NCBI RefSeq assembly: GCF_000196895.1 | Contig: NC_014297.1 | Coordinates: 2,401,770 to 2,465,769 of the forward strand | Origin: Halalkalicoccus jeotgali B3 | GTDB taxonomy: Archaea; Halobacteriota; Halobacteria; Halobacteriales; Halalkalicoccaceae | DNA: 64,000 nucleotides | Direction: 5' to 3' | Shown here: in pieces, positions 51,116-59,536 of the stretch | Position numbering within the stretch: position 1 is the stretch's first letter | Layout: every line of letters begins with the position of its first letter | Notes under the pieces: generated by a model | Seen by the model: the letters and a program-made list of their open reading frames with translations, nothing else | Database searches by the model: none | Told to the model about the DNA's origin: nothing | Made by a program: the position numbers and the translations under genes

Positions 51116-51475
51116 ATGGGCTATGCCTGTCCGATCTGTGAGATCCCCCAGCAGGACGAGAAGCATCTGGCGAACCACCTCGCCTTCGCCGCCATGCTCG
51201 GGCGCGAGGACCACGAGGGGTGGCTCGACGAACACGTCCCCGACTGGGAGGGGATGGGCCCCGAGAGCCTCGGCGAACGGGTCGCGACGTTCGCACCCGA
51301 GGAGGAGTTCGAGACGACCTTCGAGGACACCACGACGGGACACGGCGGTTCGGGTCGGCTCGAGGACGCGGTCCCGCGCCAGCACGGCCGCCAAGCGATG
51401 GGCGGGGAGGCAAGCGACGTCCTCGCGGAGGCACAAGCGATGACCCGCGAGATGTACGAATCCGAGGAGGAATAA
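51116..51475 (+). CDS. DUF5810 family protein
   Basis: 119 residues. It opens with a C-x2-C motif (MGYACPICEIPQQDEKHLAN), followed by HLAFAAMLGREDHEGWLDEH, the pattern I recall for haloarchaeal DUF5810. A zinc-finger-like role for the Cys pair and the following His residues is plausible but unproven. The next gene, 22 bases later, belongs to DUF5809; the two recur together in haloarchaea, so a joint function is likely. Start at the first ATG. Confidence 0.82.
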   Translation: MGYACPICEIPQQDEKHLANHLAFAAMLGREDHEGWLDEHVPDWEGMGPESLGERVATFAPEEEFETTFEDTTTGHGGSGRLEDAVPRQHGRQAMGGEASDVLAEAQAMTREMYESEEE

Positions 51476-51497
51476 GGCCCGCCGGGAAACCAAGGGT

Positions 51498-51923
51498 ATG
51501 AGCGAAACCGACGGCTGGCTGGCGCCCGAAGAGCCCGAGGAGGCCCGTACGCTCTACGAGTCGGTCGGTCCGAGCGCACAGGTCGTGACCCGCGAGGTCG
51601 CTAAAGCGATGGGGTTCGACCGCGAGGAGTACCGCGAACGCGTCACCGGCGAGGTCGTCGAAACAGCCCGCGACGCGCTCTTTGCCTCGTTGCTCGAAGT
51701 ACACGACGGCTCGCGCGAGGACTTCGAGGGGTGGCGCGAGGGCTTTTCGGGCGAGGTGTCGGTGATGGGTAGCGAGAACGTCGACCGGGTGGTGTGGCAC
51801 GCCTTCGACGGCGAGGGGGTCGCGGCGACCTATCAGAACGAACCCGAGGCGGCGCGAGGGACGCTGCGTAGACAGGCGTTTGGCAGGCTCTACCGGCCGC
51901 TGTTCGACGGGGACGGCCGGTAA
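51498..51923 (+). CDS. DUF5809 family protein
   Basis: 141 residues without membrane spans. Its signature runs are LAPEEPEEARTLYESVGPSA, QVVTREVAKAMGFDREEYRE, ETARDALFASLLEVHDGSRE and VWHAFDGEGVAATYQNE. The family is haloarchaeal and of unknown function. It lies between the DUF5810 gene and a NUDIX hydrolase gene on the same strand (38 bases before the latter). No catalytic motif is obvious, so it may be a binding or regulatory partner of DUF5810. Confidence 0.82.
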   Translation: MSETDGWLAPEEPEEARTLYESVGPSAQVVTREVAKAMGFDREEYRERVTGEVVETARDALFASLLEVHDGSREDFEGWREGFSGEVSVMGSENVDRVVWHAFDGEGVAATYQNEPEAARGTLRRQAFGRLYRPLFDGDGR

Positions 51924-51961
51924 CCGGGACGCTTTATCGGACGGGGGTCCAGGGAGGGATC

Positions 51962-52492
51962 ATGAACGACGACTGGACGGTGCTCGAATCGGTCGCGGAG
52001 TACGAAACCGGCTGGTACACCGGCGGGTACGACCTCGTCGAACAGCCCGACGGCACGACCAAGAAGTACTACTGGGCCGAGCTCCCGCCCGCGACCGTGG
52101 TGGTGGCCTCGACCGGCGAGGAGGTCGTCTTCGTCGAGCAGTACCGCCCCGCCATCGGCCAAACCCACCTCGAACTGCCCGCGGGGATCGTTGAGGACGG
52201 CGAGTCCTTCGGCGAGGCCGGCGCGCGCGAACTGCGAGAGGAGACGGGCTTTGCGGCCGCGGGCGTCTCGGTCCTCCAGCGGATGTGGGTCGCGACGGGC
52301 GCATTGCGCCACGAGCGGGGGGTCGTCTTCGCCGAAGGGCTCACCCCCGTCGAGCGGGAACTCGACGACAACGAGTTCATCTCGGTGCGGTCGGTGCCGA
52401 TCGAGAGGGCGCTCGAACGCGCCCGCGAGGAGCCGACCAACGACGCGACCCTTGAGGGGCTGTTGCTCGCCCGCGAGGAGGGGCTGCTCTAG
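51962..52492 (+). CDS. NUDIX hydrolase (ADP-ribose pyrophosphatase-like)
   Basis: 176-residue NUDIX enzyme. The box is complete: GIVEDGESFGEAGARELREETGF (about 74-96), with the three catalytic Glu. The upstream strand VVVASTGEEVVFVEQYRPAI and the His-rich turn QTHLELPAG match ADP-sugar pyrophosphatases. It would cleave ADP-ribose or related sugars to AMP and sugar phosphate. Contrast with the NUDIX-like domain of the gene at 56936, whose box is degraded. It starts with the first ATG, 38 bases after DUF5809. Confidence 0.9.
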   Translation: MNDDWTVLESVAEYETGWYTGGYDLVEQPDGTTKKYYWAELPPATVVVASTGEEVVFVEQYRPAIGQTHLELPAGIVEDGESFGEAGARELREETGFAAAGVSVLQRMWVATGALRHERGVVFAEGLTPVERELDDNEFISVRSVPIERALERAREEPTNDATLEGLLLAREEGLL

Positions 52493-52524
52493 GGATTTAT
52501 CCGCGACGGGTCGCTACCGACCCC

Positions 52525-52890
52525 ATGAGCGATCGAGACGACGAGATCAGTCCCGAAGAGCTCGACACGCTGCTAGAGGCCGACGAAGAGGTACGGATCG
52601 TCGACATCCGTTCGCCGGCCGCTTTCGACCGGGGAGCGATTCCCGGTAGCGAGAACGTCCCGTTTCGGACGCTCCCCCAAGAGATCGAACGGTTCGCGGG
52701 CGACGAGCGGGTCGTCACCGTCTGTCCGCACGGCAAGGCGAGCCTGCAGGCGGTCCGGATCATCGACTCCTACGAGGGAGCCACCGGAACGGTCCGGAGC
52801 CTCGCGGGCGGGCTGGAGGCGTGGAGCCGGGAGTACGAACTGGAGGACGGGAAGGAACGTGAGAAAACCGGGGCCGACGCGCCCTTTTAG
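52525..52890 (+). CDS. Rhodanese-like domain protein
   Basis: 121-residue single rhodanese domain. The N-terminus is acidic (EISPEELDTLLEADEEVRIV), then DIRSPAAFDRGAIPGSENV. The active-site loop is VVTVCPHGKAS, with the Cys at about residue 72. It can transfer sulfane sulfur or act in sulfur trafficking or arsenic/phosphatase-like roles. It follows the NUDIX gene by 32 bases and converges on the aIF1 gene with 19 bases between stops. Confidence 0.9.
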   Translation: MSDRDDEISPEELDTLLEADEEVRIVDIRSPAAFDRGAIPGSENVPFRTLPQEIERFAGDERVVTVCPHGKASLQAVRIIDSYEGATGTVRSLAGGLEAWSREYELEDGKEREKTGADAPF

Positions 52891-52909
52891 GCGCTATCAG
52901 AGGGATCGA

Positions 52910-53227
<318 letters not shown>

Positions 53228-53264
53228 CTATTAAACGTTGTCGGGGGCGACGAACGGACCCGGA

Positions 53265-53447
53265 TCATTCCGGCGGCTGCACGCCGTCGGCGGGGTCGGA
53301 CCACACCTTACAGGCGGGACAGACGACCCCCTCGTCGCGCCACCACCGGTCCGTCGGCTCGCCACAGCACTCGCAGACGACGCCCTCGGGCGACCAGCCG
53401 TAGACCGATCCGAGCGGATCGGCCGCCGTTTCGGGGGACTCGTTCAC
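53265..53447 (-). CDS. Small zinc-ribbon protein (DUF7573-like)
   Basis: 60-residue protein from a GTG at 53447. It shows the pattern YGWSPEGVVCECCGEPTDRW and then a second Cys pair, DEGVVCPACKVWSD, so four Cys (C-x2-C twice) can bind one zinc. This matches a haloarchaeal family that I recall as DUF7573, of unknown function. The open frame continues upstream to 53747, but that part is not family-like and is the shadow of a membrane-protein gene on the other strand. Confidence 0.7.
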   Translation of the reverse strand: MNESPETAADPLGSVYGWSPEGVVCECCGEPTDRWWRDEGVVCPACKVWSDPADGVQPPE

Positions 53448-53498
53448 GCCGATACGATAGAACAGCACACACAAGTACCACCCGAAACTACGGTCGGT

Positions 53499-53708
53499 AT
53501 GGTCACTCCGATCCAGGACGCGATCGATCTCGTGGGGTACTTCAGCGACGTCGCGCTTGGCGATCCGATCAACGTCGTCCTCATGCTGTTCGGCTTCCTG
53601 TTCGTCGTCGTTCCCTCGGTGGCGTTCGGCGTGCTCGCCGCCGGCGGGATCCTCGATTCTATCCTTCCCGATACGCTCGGTCGATCGCCGCCCCAGCAAG
53701 GGAGATAG
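53499..53708 (+). CDS. Small membrane protein, unknown family
   Basis: 69 residues with one strong hydrophobic span (VVLMLFGFLFVVVPSVAFGV) and a second, weaker one (LAAGGILDSILP). I do not recognise the family. The ATG at 53499 is chosen because the upstream in-frame part covers the divergent zinc-ribbon gene. It overlaps the last 50 bases of the convergent F420-dependent reductase gene, so one of the two 3' ends may be inaccurately placed. Confidence 0.55.
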   Translation: MVTPIQDAIDLVGYFSDVALGDPINVVLMLFGFLFVVVPSVAFGVLAAGGILDSILPDTLGRSPPQQGR

Positions 53709-54720
53709 CCGCCTCGATGTCGGGGCCCAGCGGCGATCCGACGACAAAACCGTCGGTGTACGCCGATATCTCGCGCACCCGCCGCTCGACTGTCCCGGGC
53801 GTGCCCGCGATACAGAACGCGTCGATCATTTCCTCGGAGACGAGCGAGAACGCCTCGGAGAACGCCCCTGCGCCGATGTGTTCGCCGATCTCGCCCGCCA
53901 GTTCCCCGTCGAGGTCGTGGCGCTCCAGAACCGGCGGGGCCGCCCCGGCAGCGATGAAGGCGACCGGGGGCCGGGCCGCCTCGCGCGCCGCGTCGCCGTC
54001 CTCGGCGACGCTGAGGCTCGCGAAGGCCGCGAAATCGAACGGGCCCCGCGATTCGGGCCGCTCTGCGAGTCCTTGCTCAACGCGCTCTGCCGCCCACGCG
54101 AAGTCGTCGGGATGGGCGGCGTTCAGAAGGACGCCGTCGGCGTGTTTCGCGCTCATACGTATCATATGGGGGCCCTGTGCGCCGACGTAGACCGGGATCG
54201 ATCCGACCTCGTAGTTCAGCCCCGCGTCGATCGCGGTGAAGGTCCCCTCGTGGTTGACCCGTTCGCCCGCCCAGAGGTCCTGTGCCACTTTGAACGATTC
54301 GAGCACGCGCCGGAGCGGTCGGTCCCGTTCGTAGCCGAGATTAGACAGCGTCGAGGCGTCGCCCGCGCCGATCCCGAAGACCGCCCGCCCGTCGCTCAGT
54401 TCGTCGAGCGTCGCCACCCGCGAGGCCAGGGCCACGGGGTGGGTCTCGTAGGGGTTCGCGACGCCGGGACCCACCCGGAGGGAGTCGGTTCGGCGAGCGA
54501 TCTCCGAAAGGGCGGCGAACGGGTCGCGGTTGTTGTAGTGACAGCTCACGAAGGCGGTGTCGAAACCGGCCTCCTCGGCGAGCGCACCACAGGCGCCGAT
54601 CCGCGCGGCCGGGTGTTCAGGTGTGAGTTCGATCCCCACCACGTTCCGGTTCGCACTCGTGGGACCTCCCCCGGAGTGTTCCTCCGGTGTCGTTTCGTTC
54701 GCTCGCTTACGCTCGGTCAT
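53659..54720 (-). CDS. F420-dependent methylenetetrahydromethanopterin reductase-like protein
   Basis: 353-residue luciferase-like (LLM) flavin/F420 enzyme. Family points are GACGALAEEAGFDTAFVSCH at the N-terminus, then RVGPGVANPYETHPVALAS and SDGRAVFGIGAGDASTLSNL. Haloarchaeal genomes call such genes mer after the methanogen enzyme. Whether it reduces methylene-tetrahydrofolate-type carriers here is not established. It overlaps the cofE gene (F420 biosynthesis) by 14 bases, strong evidence that coenzyme F420 is its cofactor. Confidence 0.85.
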   Translation of the reverse strand: MTERKRANETTPEEHSGGGPTSANRNVVGIELTPEHPAARIGACGALAEEAGFDTAFVSCHYNNRDPFAALSEIARRTDSLRVGPGVANPYETHPVALASRVATLDELSDGRAVFGIGAGDASTLSNLGYERDRPLRRVLESFKVAQDLWAGERVNHEGTFTAIDAGLNYEVGSIPVYVGAQGPHMIRMSAKHADGVLLNAAHPDDFAWAAERVEQGLAERPESRGPFDFAAFASLSVAEDGDAAREAARPPVAFIAAGAAPPVLERHDLDGELAGEIGEHIGAGAFSEAFSLVSEEMIDAFCIAGTPGTVERRVREISAYTDGFVVGSPLGPDIEAAISLAGAAIDRAYREG

Positions 54721-55462
54721 ACGACCACCCCCGGAGCGCCTGACGGACGTAATCGCTCTCTATCTCGCGAAAGTGCTCGTCGCTTCCATCCATCTCCCCG
54801 AACTCGAAGTCCTCGACGACGACAGCGGGCACGCCACCGGCCCCCTCGCCGGCGACGAGGTTCGCCGCCGCGGCGAGTTCGTCGATCACGTTCTCCACTG
54901 TGACCCCGAGCTCCCGGCCATCCCTGTCGTTCTCGCCGCGCCAATCGCGGCTCGCGGGGGTTCCCGCCCAGCCGATGGCGACCCCGCGCTGGCCATGGCG
55001 AAACGGTCGCCCGCAGGTGTCGGTGACGATCACGGGGACCGAGAGGGCCTCCGAGAGGCGAGCGGCGCTCTCGGAGGGCCGTTCGGGCAGGAGGAGTATC
55101 TCGCCGTCGCCCGTGTTCGAGCGGTCGATCCCGGCGTTGACACAGACGTGGCCGAAGCGCGTCTCGGTGAGCAAGAACGGGGCCTCCGTGATGAGTTCGG
55201 TGCTCTCCTCCAACACTGCTTGTGCGAACCGGGGGTCTTTCTCCTCATCGGTGAGCTCCCCGAGTCGAGCGGCGATCTCGCGGGCGCGCGGGCCGGCCGG
55301 GAACTCGTCGAGGGAAGCGATCCGACCCTCGGCCTTCGAGACGACGGTGCTCGCGAGACAGAGGATCGAATCCGAGGATAGATCGACCCGCTCGGCAACG
55401 AGCGAGGCGAGGTCGTCGCCGGGACGGATCTCCGGGAGTCCGGGGACGGGCGTGAGTCGCAT
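54707..55462 (-). CDS. cofE: Coenzyme F420-0:L-glutamate ligase
   Basis: 251-residue CofE, which adds the gamma-linked glutamates to coenzyme F420. It begins MRLTPVPGLPEIRPGDDLAS, with the conserved VVSKAEGRI and GHVCVNAGIDRSNTGDGEIL in the expected places. The central metal/GTP region is VIVTDTCGRPFRHGQRGVAI, followed by GWAGTPASRDWRGENDRDGR and a C-terminal helical tail. It is transcribed with the LLM-type reductase, overlapping it by 14 bases. Confidence 0.93.
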   Translation of the reverse strand: MRLTPVPGLPEIRPGDDLASLVAERVDLSSDSILCLASTVVSKAEGRIASLDEFPAGPRAREIAARLGELTDEEKDPRFAQAVLEESTELITEAPFLLTETRFGHVCVNAGIDRSNTGDGEILLLPERPSESAARLSEALSVPVIVTDTCGRPFRHGQRGVAIGWAGTPASRDWRGENDRDGRELGVTVENVIDELAAAANLVAGEGAGGVPAVVVEDFEFGEMDGSDEHFREIESDYVRQALRGWSYDRA

Positions 55463-55544
55463 ACCGGGACTCAGCAGGGGCGGGTCAAAAGGTCGCCGAC
55501 ACCGGCGAGGTTGGGGAGGGCCGAAGCGGGGCAGAGGGAGCCGT

Positions 55545-56825
55545 TCAGACGTTGGCGAGTTCGGAGGCGGTGACGACTTGGAGGTCGCGCGATTCGATCT
55601 CGTCCAGCAGCGTCTCGAAGTCCGCCTCGGAGATGTCGTTCAGGTCGCTCGTGGTGTCGCCCACCCCGTGAACGAGGGTGACGACGGCCTGGTTGTACTC
55701 GGCCGCCAGATCGAGCAGATCGGAGACCTCGTCGAGGGCGTAGCCGTTGACCCGCGAGACCATGTGGCCGTCGGTCGGCGGGGCGATGTTGGGCTGGCCG
55801 CCGTGGATGTACGAGTGATCGAACACCTCACGGACGGCCTCGAGCGAGTCGGCGTCCATTCGGTTGTACGGCGCGAAGTAGTGGTTCGCGCCGTCCTCGT
55901 CGATCCGGTTGGCGATGTAGTCGCGTGCGTCCTCGAGATACCCCACCCGCTCGTCGTGGGACTCCATCTCCGGCAGCGCCGTGTGCGGATGGGAAGCGAT
56001 GTCCCAGCCGGCGCTTCGCATCTCGCGACACTGATCGACGGTCAGGCGGTCGGGCTGGTTGATCGAGTCGGGAATGACCGCCGCGACGCCGGGCCAACCG
56101 CGCTCTTCGAGCATCGGCATGGCGGTCGTATACTGGTTCTGGACCCCGTCGTCGAACGTGAGGACGACGTAGCCCTGATCGCCGCGCTCGGTCGCACGCA
56201 GGTCGTCGACCAGGAACCGAGTGGTGGGGTTGGTGTCGCTGTGGGGTTGGACGTAGATGCGAAGCTCGCGGACGTTCCCGAGGTTCGGTTCGCCGCGCTT
56301 GCCCGTCCAGCCGGCCTCCATGCGGAACCAGCCGGTGAACTCGCTGGGGATCGACCGGGCGCTCGTCAGCTGGTCGCTCCGACCGGGCGCGCGCGCCTCG
56401 AGGACGACGCGGGCGGGCGTGGGCGATTCGATCTTGATCGCGACCGAGAGATCCTTGCCCTCGACGTCGAGGCCGTCGGGAAACACGCGGTAGGCACCGA
56501 TCGACTCGGTCGTATCGGCCTCGACGAGCATCGACCCGTCGCCGACGAGCGCCTCGTCGCTCGCCTCGACGGTCGTGTGATCGTAGAGCGGGTTCCACTC
56601 GATCTCCTCGAAGTCGTCGATCGATTCGCCGTCGGCGATCGCGGGTGCCGTGACGTCCGCGTCGGGGGAGTCAGTCCCGTCGTCGCCGGTCGGGTCGTTC
56701 GTATCCCCGTCCGGGTCGTCGGTGTCGCCGTCGTCCTCGCGCGAACCGATACAGCCAGCGAGGGCGGCACTGCCCATACCCACGCCGACGGTCGTGAGGA
56801 ACGTTCTGCGGTGTTGCTTGGTCAT
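55545..56825 (-). CDS. Secreted polysaccharide deacetylase lipoprotein
   Basis: 426-residue lipoprotein. A twin-arginine signal (HRRTFLTTVGVGMGSAALAG) is followed by a lipobox Cys (AGC) and an acidic spacer of about 35 residues (DDPDGDTNDPTGDDGTDS). A beta-rich carbohydrate-binding-like region (about 70-210) precedes the NodB/CE4 domain. Its motifs are VVLTFDDGVQNQY (metal Asp pair), DIASHPHTALPEM (two His), and a C-terminal LVHGVGD. It may trim or N-deacetylate surface glycans. A clear TATA box (minus ATTTATA, 56857-56863) lies about 35 bases before the ATG. Confidence 0.88.
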   Translation of the reverse strand: MTKQHRRTFLTTVGVGMGSAALAGCIGSREDDGDTDDPDGDTNDPTGDDGTDSPDADVTAPAIADGESIDDFEEIEWNPLYDHTTVEASDEALVGDGSMLVEADTTESIGAYRVFPDGLDVEGKDLSVAIKIESPTPARVVLEARAPGRSDQLTSARSIPSEFTGWFRMEAGWTGKRGEPNLGNVRELRIYVQPHSDTNPTTRFLVDDLRATERGDQGYVVLTFDDGVQNQYTTAMPMLEERGWPGVAAVIPDSINQPDRLTVDQCREMRSAGWDIASHPHTALPEMESHDERVGYLEDARDYIANRIDEDGANHYFAPYNRMDADSLEAVREVFDHSYIHGGQPNIAPPTDGHMVSRVNGYALDEVSDLLDLAAEYNQAVVTLVHGVGDTTSDLNDISEADFETLLDEIESRDLQVVTASELANV

Positions 56826-56856
56826 GTTCTCAGCAGTATGATATGTTCCATAAGTG

Positions 56857-56863
56857 TATAAAT
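56857..56863 (-). promoter_or_regulatory. TATA box for the deacetylase gene
   Basis: Minus-strand ATTTATA centred 35 bases before the ATG at 56825, in an AT-rich interval. It predicts a leader of roughly 8-10 bases. The divergent NUDIX/eIF2B-like gene begins at 56936. Confidence 0.6.
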
Positions 56864-56935
56864 CTATATGTTTTCATCAAGATAGATAATCGGCCGGACG
56901 ATAGCTACAAACGCTCGCCCGGCAAAGCGCCGGGC

Positions 56936-58117
56936 ATGAGGACGGAGCGCGCGACGGTCGTCCTCCGCCATCGGGGGCGGGTCCTGCTCCGGCGATGGGC
57001 AGGAACGCCGGGCTGGGAACTCCCCTGGAGTGCGGTCGGGGACGATCCGGCCGCGGCGGCCTCGCGGGCGGTCGAGTCGACGGGAGTCGAAGGCCCGGTG
57101 ACGATCCGCGAGGGAGCGCCCGTCGAGATCGACGACCGGACGGTGTACCCGTTTCTGGTCGCGTGTGAGTCGCCCGAAACCGACGACGGCGAGTGGGTCC
57201 ACGCAACCGAGATCCGCCGCCGCGAGACGCCGGCCGGATCGTGGCGGGCCTACAGCGCCGTCGCCCCCACCGTCGAGAGCGTCCGTGGGGATCGCACCCA
57301 GGGGTCGGCGGCCGTCTCCGTGCGGGCGCTGGAGGTGCTTCGCGACCGAGCGGGCGAGGGGGCCGACTGGCCGGCGCTCGTCGAGCAGGCGAACGCCCTA
57401 CTCGAAGCGCGCCCGAGCATGGCCGCCGTCATGAACCGGATCAACCGGGCGATGGCCGAGGCCGCGGGGACGGCCGACGCCGTGGCGCTCGAACGGGCCA
57501 CCCGAGCGGGCATCGACCGGGCGCTCGCCGCCGACGGGCGGGCAGCCGAGAACGCCACAAAGCGCGTCGAGGGGACGGTCCTGACCCTTTCGCGATCGGG
57601 CACGGTCCGCGGGGCGTTCTCGGCGGGCGATCCCGATCGTGTGATCGTCCTCGAATCCCGCCCGGACCGGGAAGGGATCGACGTGGCCGAGGATCTCGCC
57701 GAAGACGCGGACGTGACCGTGACCCTCGACGCGGCAATCGCCCACGTCATGGCGGACGTCGACGCGGTGCTCGTGGGCGCCGATACCGTCCTCGCCGACG
57801 GAAGCGTCGTCAACAAGGTCGGCACCCGGACGGCGGCGGTCGTGGCTGCCCGCGAGGGCGTGCCGGTCTACGCCGTCGCGGCGGTCGATAAGATCAGCCC
57901 GGCGACCGAGCCAGTACTGGAATCGATCGACTCCGAGGCGATCACCGACCGCGAGGCCGTTGCCGTCGAGTGTCCGCTGTTCGACCGCACGCCGCCGGAC
58001 CTCATCACGGGTCTGATCACCGAGGAAGGACTGCTCAACGCGACCGCCATCGGCGAGCGGGCGGCCGACCACGAGCGCCGGGCGCGGTGGAAAGAGCCAA
58101 ACCCCTCCGAGGGGTAG
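56936..58117 (+). CDS. Degenerate-NUDIX / eIF2B-like fusion protein
   Basis: 393 residues in two domains. Residues 1-135 have the NUDIX layout (MRTERATVVLRHRGRVLLRR, then AVGDDPAAAASRAVESTGVE). The box reads SRAVESTGV where an active one has RExxEExG, so two of the three Glu are lost and hydrolysis is unlikely. Residues 140-393 are the eIF2B-alpha/MtnA/ribose-bisphosphate-isomerase fold: DAVLVGADTVLADGSVVNKV and GTRTAAVVAAREGVPVYAVA. Where isomerases carry T-H-C-N-S, this has TVLTLSRSGTV, with no catalytic Cys. That suggests a binding or regulatory protein rather than an isomerase. Similar fusions are recorded in haloarchaea as eIF2B-like. Confidence 0.78.
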   Translation: MRTERATVVLRHRGRVLLRRWAGTPGWELPWSAVGDDPAAAASRAVESTGVEGPVTIREGAPVEIDDRTVYPFLVACESPETDDGEWVHATEIRRRETPAGSWRAYSAVAPTVESVRGDRTQGSAAVSVRALEVLRDRAGEGADWPALVEQANALLEARPSMAAVMNRINRAMAEAAGTADAVALERATRAGIDRALAADGRAAENATKRVEGTVLTLSRSGTVRGAFSAGDPDRVIVLESRPDREGIDVAEDLAEDADVTVTLDAAIAHVMADVDAVLVGADTVLADGSVVNKVGTRTAAVVAAREGVPVYAVAAVDKISPATEPVLESIDSEAITDREAVAVECPLFDRTPPDLITGLITEEGLLNATAIGERAADHERRARWKEPNPSEG

Positions 58118-58248
58118 TGGTGCCGACGGCAGTGACGAGGGTTACCCCCACCGAGCCCCGTGTGACGAGGTGTTTTCCCGAGCCGTCATTCGACGCGACG
58201 CCAGGGCGTTCTCGGAAGATTCAACCCCCCGGTAGGTCAAGCCGTCCC

Positions 58249-59175
58249 ATGCACGTAGAACGACTCGGCATCCACGACTCGGTGAGCGCCGTCTTCCCGC
58301 CCGAACGACTGTGCGAGGCCCTCGCGGACCTGCATCCGGAGGTCGTCGTCGTGGACGACGCGGCGGCCATCTCGGCGTGTGATGCCGTTGTCACGTTCGC
58401 TCACGAGGAAGCCTTCCTCGATCTGGAGTGGATCCACTCGATCCAGGCGGGCTACGACCGCTTTCCCCTCCCGGAGCTCGAGGACCGCGGGATCGTCCTC
58501 ACCAACAGCACAGGGATCCACGGCGACAGCGTCGGCGAGACCGTACTCGGGTACATGCTCGGCGTCTCGCGTCGTCTCCAGCAGTACGCCCGCCAGCAGG
58601 AACGCCGCGAGTGGGACAAGCCCGACTGGGACGTCCCGTTCACTCTCGCGGGCGAATCGGTCTGCGTGGTCGGCCTCGGAACGCTCGGGCGGGGGATCGC
58701 CGACCGGGCCGACGCGATCGGCATGACGGTCACGGGGGTCAGACGCAGCGAGGAGCCCGTCGAGGGTGTCGATCGGGTCTACGCGAGCGAGGACCTCCAC
58801 GAGGCGATTTCGGGGGTGCGCTTCGTCGCGCTTGCGACCCCGCTCAACGAGCACACCCGGGGGTTGATCGGCGAGGCCGAACTGGCGGCGATGGACGAGG
58901 AGAGTTACCTAATCAACGTCGCCCGCGGCGGGGTCGTCGATCAGGACGCGCTCGTGGCGGCCCTCGAAGACGGGGAGATCCGGGGGGCGGCGCTCGACGT
59001 CTTCGAGACCGAACCCCTCCCCGAAGAGTCGCCGCTGTGGGGGTTCGAGGAGGTGACCGTCACGCCCCACGTCGCGGCCTTCACGCGCGAGTACTACGAG
59101 GGCGTCGCCGGGATCGTCCGAACGAACCTCGAGCGGATCGCGGCGGATGGAACCTTCGAAAACAGGGTCGTCTGA
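58249..59175 (+). CDS. D-2-hydroxyacid dehydrogenase, NAD-dependent
   Basis: 308-residue D-specific 2-hydroxyacid dehydrogenase. The Rossmann fingerprint is CVVGLGTLGRGIADRADAIG (about 142-161). Active-site residues are the Arg in NVARGGVVDQDALV, the Glu in ALDVFETEPLPEESPLW, and the His in TVTPHVAAFTREY. Substrate could be any 2-oxo acid. The start at 58249 (MHVERLGIHDSVSAVFPPE) is chosen over upstream in-frame codons, which overlap the previous gene. It stands 130 bases after the eIF2B-like gene. Confidence 0.92.
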   Translation: MHVERLGIHDSVSAVFPPERLCEALADLHPEVVVVDDAAAISACDAVVTFAHEEAFLDLEWIHSIQAGYDRFPLPELEDRGIVLTNSTGIHGDSVGETVLGYMLGVSRRLQQYARQQERREWDKPDWDVPFTLAGESVCVVGLGTLGRGIADRADAIGMTVTGVRRSEEPVEGVDRVYASEDLHEAISGVRFVALATPLNEHTRGLIGEAELAAMDEESYLINVARGGVVDQDALVAALEDGEIRGAALDVFETEPLPEESPLWGFEEVTVTPHVAAFTREYYEGVAGIVRTNLERIAADGTFENRVV

Positions 59176-59178
59176 ACG

Positions 59179-59484
59179 TCACCGGGCGGCGAGTCCCCAC
59201 GCCTCGTCGACGAGTCGCTTACTCGCGAGGATTTCTGCGTCCCCGAGCACCCGAATGAGGAAGGCCGCCTCGTCGCGTTCGACCTGCAGGTCGAGCGTCA
59301 GCACGTCGGCGCTGAACGTCGTCTCGGTCGGCTCCGGGTCCCCGCCCCGAGAGGTCACACCGTAGTCCTCGTAACCGATCCACGTCGAGGCCTCGATCGT
59401 GCCGTCCGCGTCGTAGACGTCGACATCGAGGCCGTCCTCGGTCTCGCTCTCTTCGACGTGGAGAGTGTAGGTTTTCAGTGCCAT
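59179..59484 (-). CDS. Conserved hypothetical protein, small and beta-rich
   Basis: 101 residues, acidic. It begins MALKTYTLHVEESETEDGLD and continues with DVYDADGTIEASTWIGYEDY and a C-terminal region DEAAFLIRVLGDAEILASKR. I do not recognise the family. The ATG at 59484 is the best start, because upstream residues lie across a gap between genes. It lies downstream of engB on the same strand, 53 bases away, and converges on the dehydrogenase gene with a 3-base gap. Confidence 0.65.
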   Translation of the reverse strand: MALKTYTLHVEESETEDGLDVDVYDADGTIEASTWIGYEDYGVTSRGGDPEPTETTFSADVLTLDLQVERDEAAFLIRVLGDAEILASKRLVDEAWGLAAR

Positions 59485-59536
59485 GCGAAACCCTGACCGC
59501 AGCGTTCCGAAGGGAGTTGAGCTTGCGTTCGCAAGC

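Noticed and set aside
53447-53747. Upstream extension of the zinc-ribbon protein
   Set aside because: The extension is the shadow of the small membrane protein gene on the opposite strand; the family begins near the GTG at 53447.
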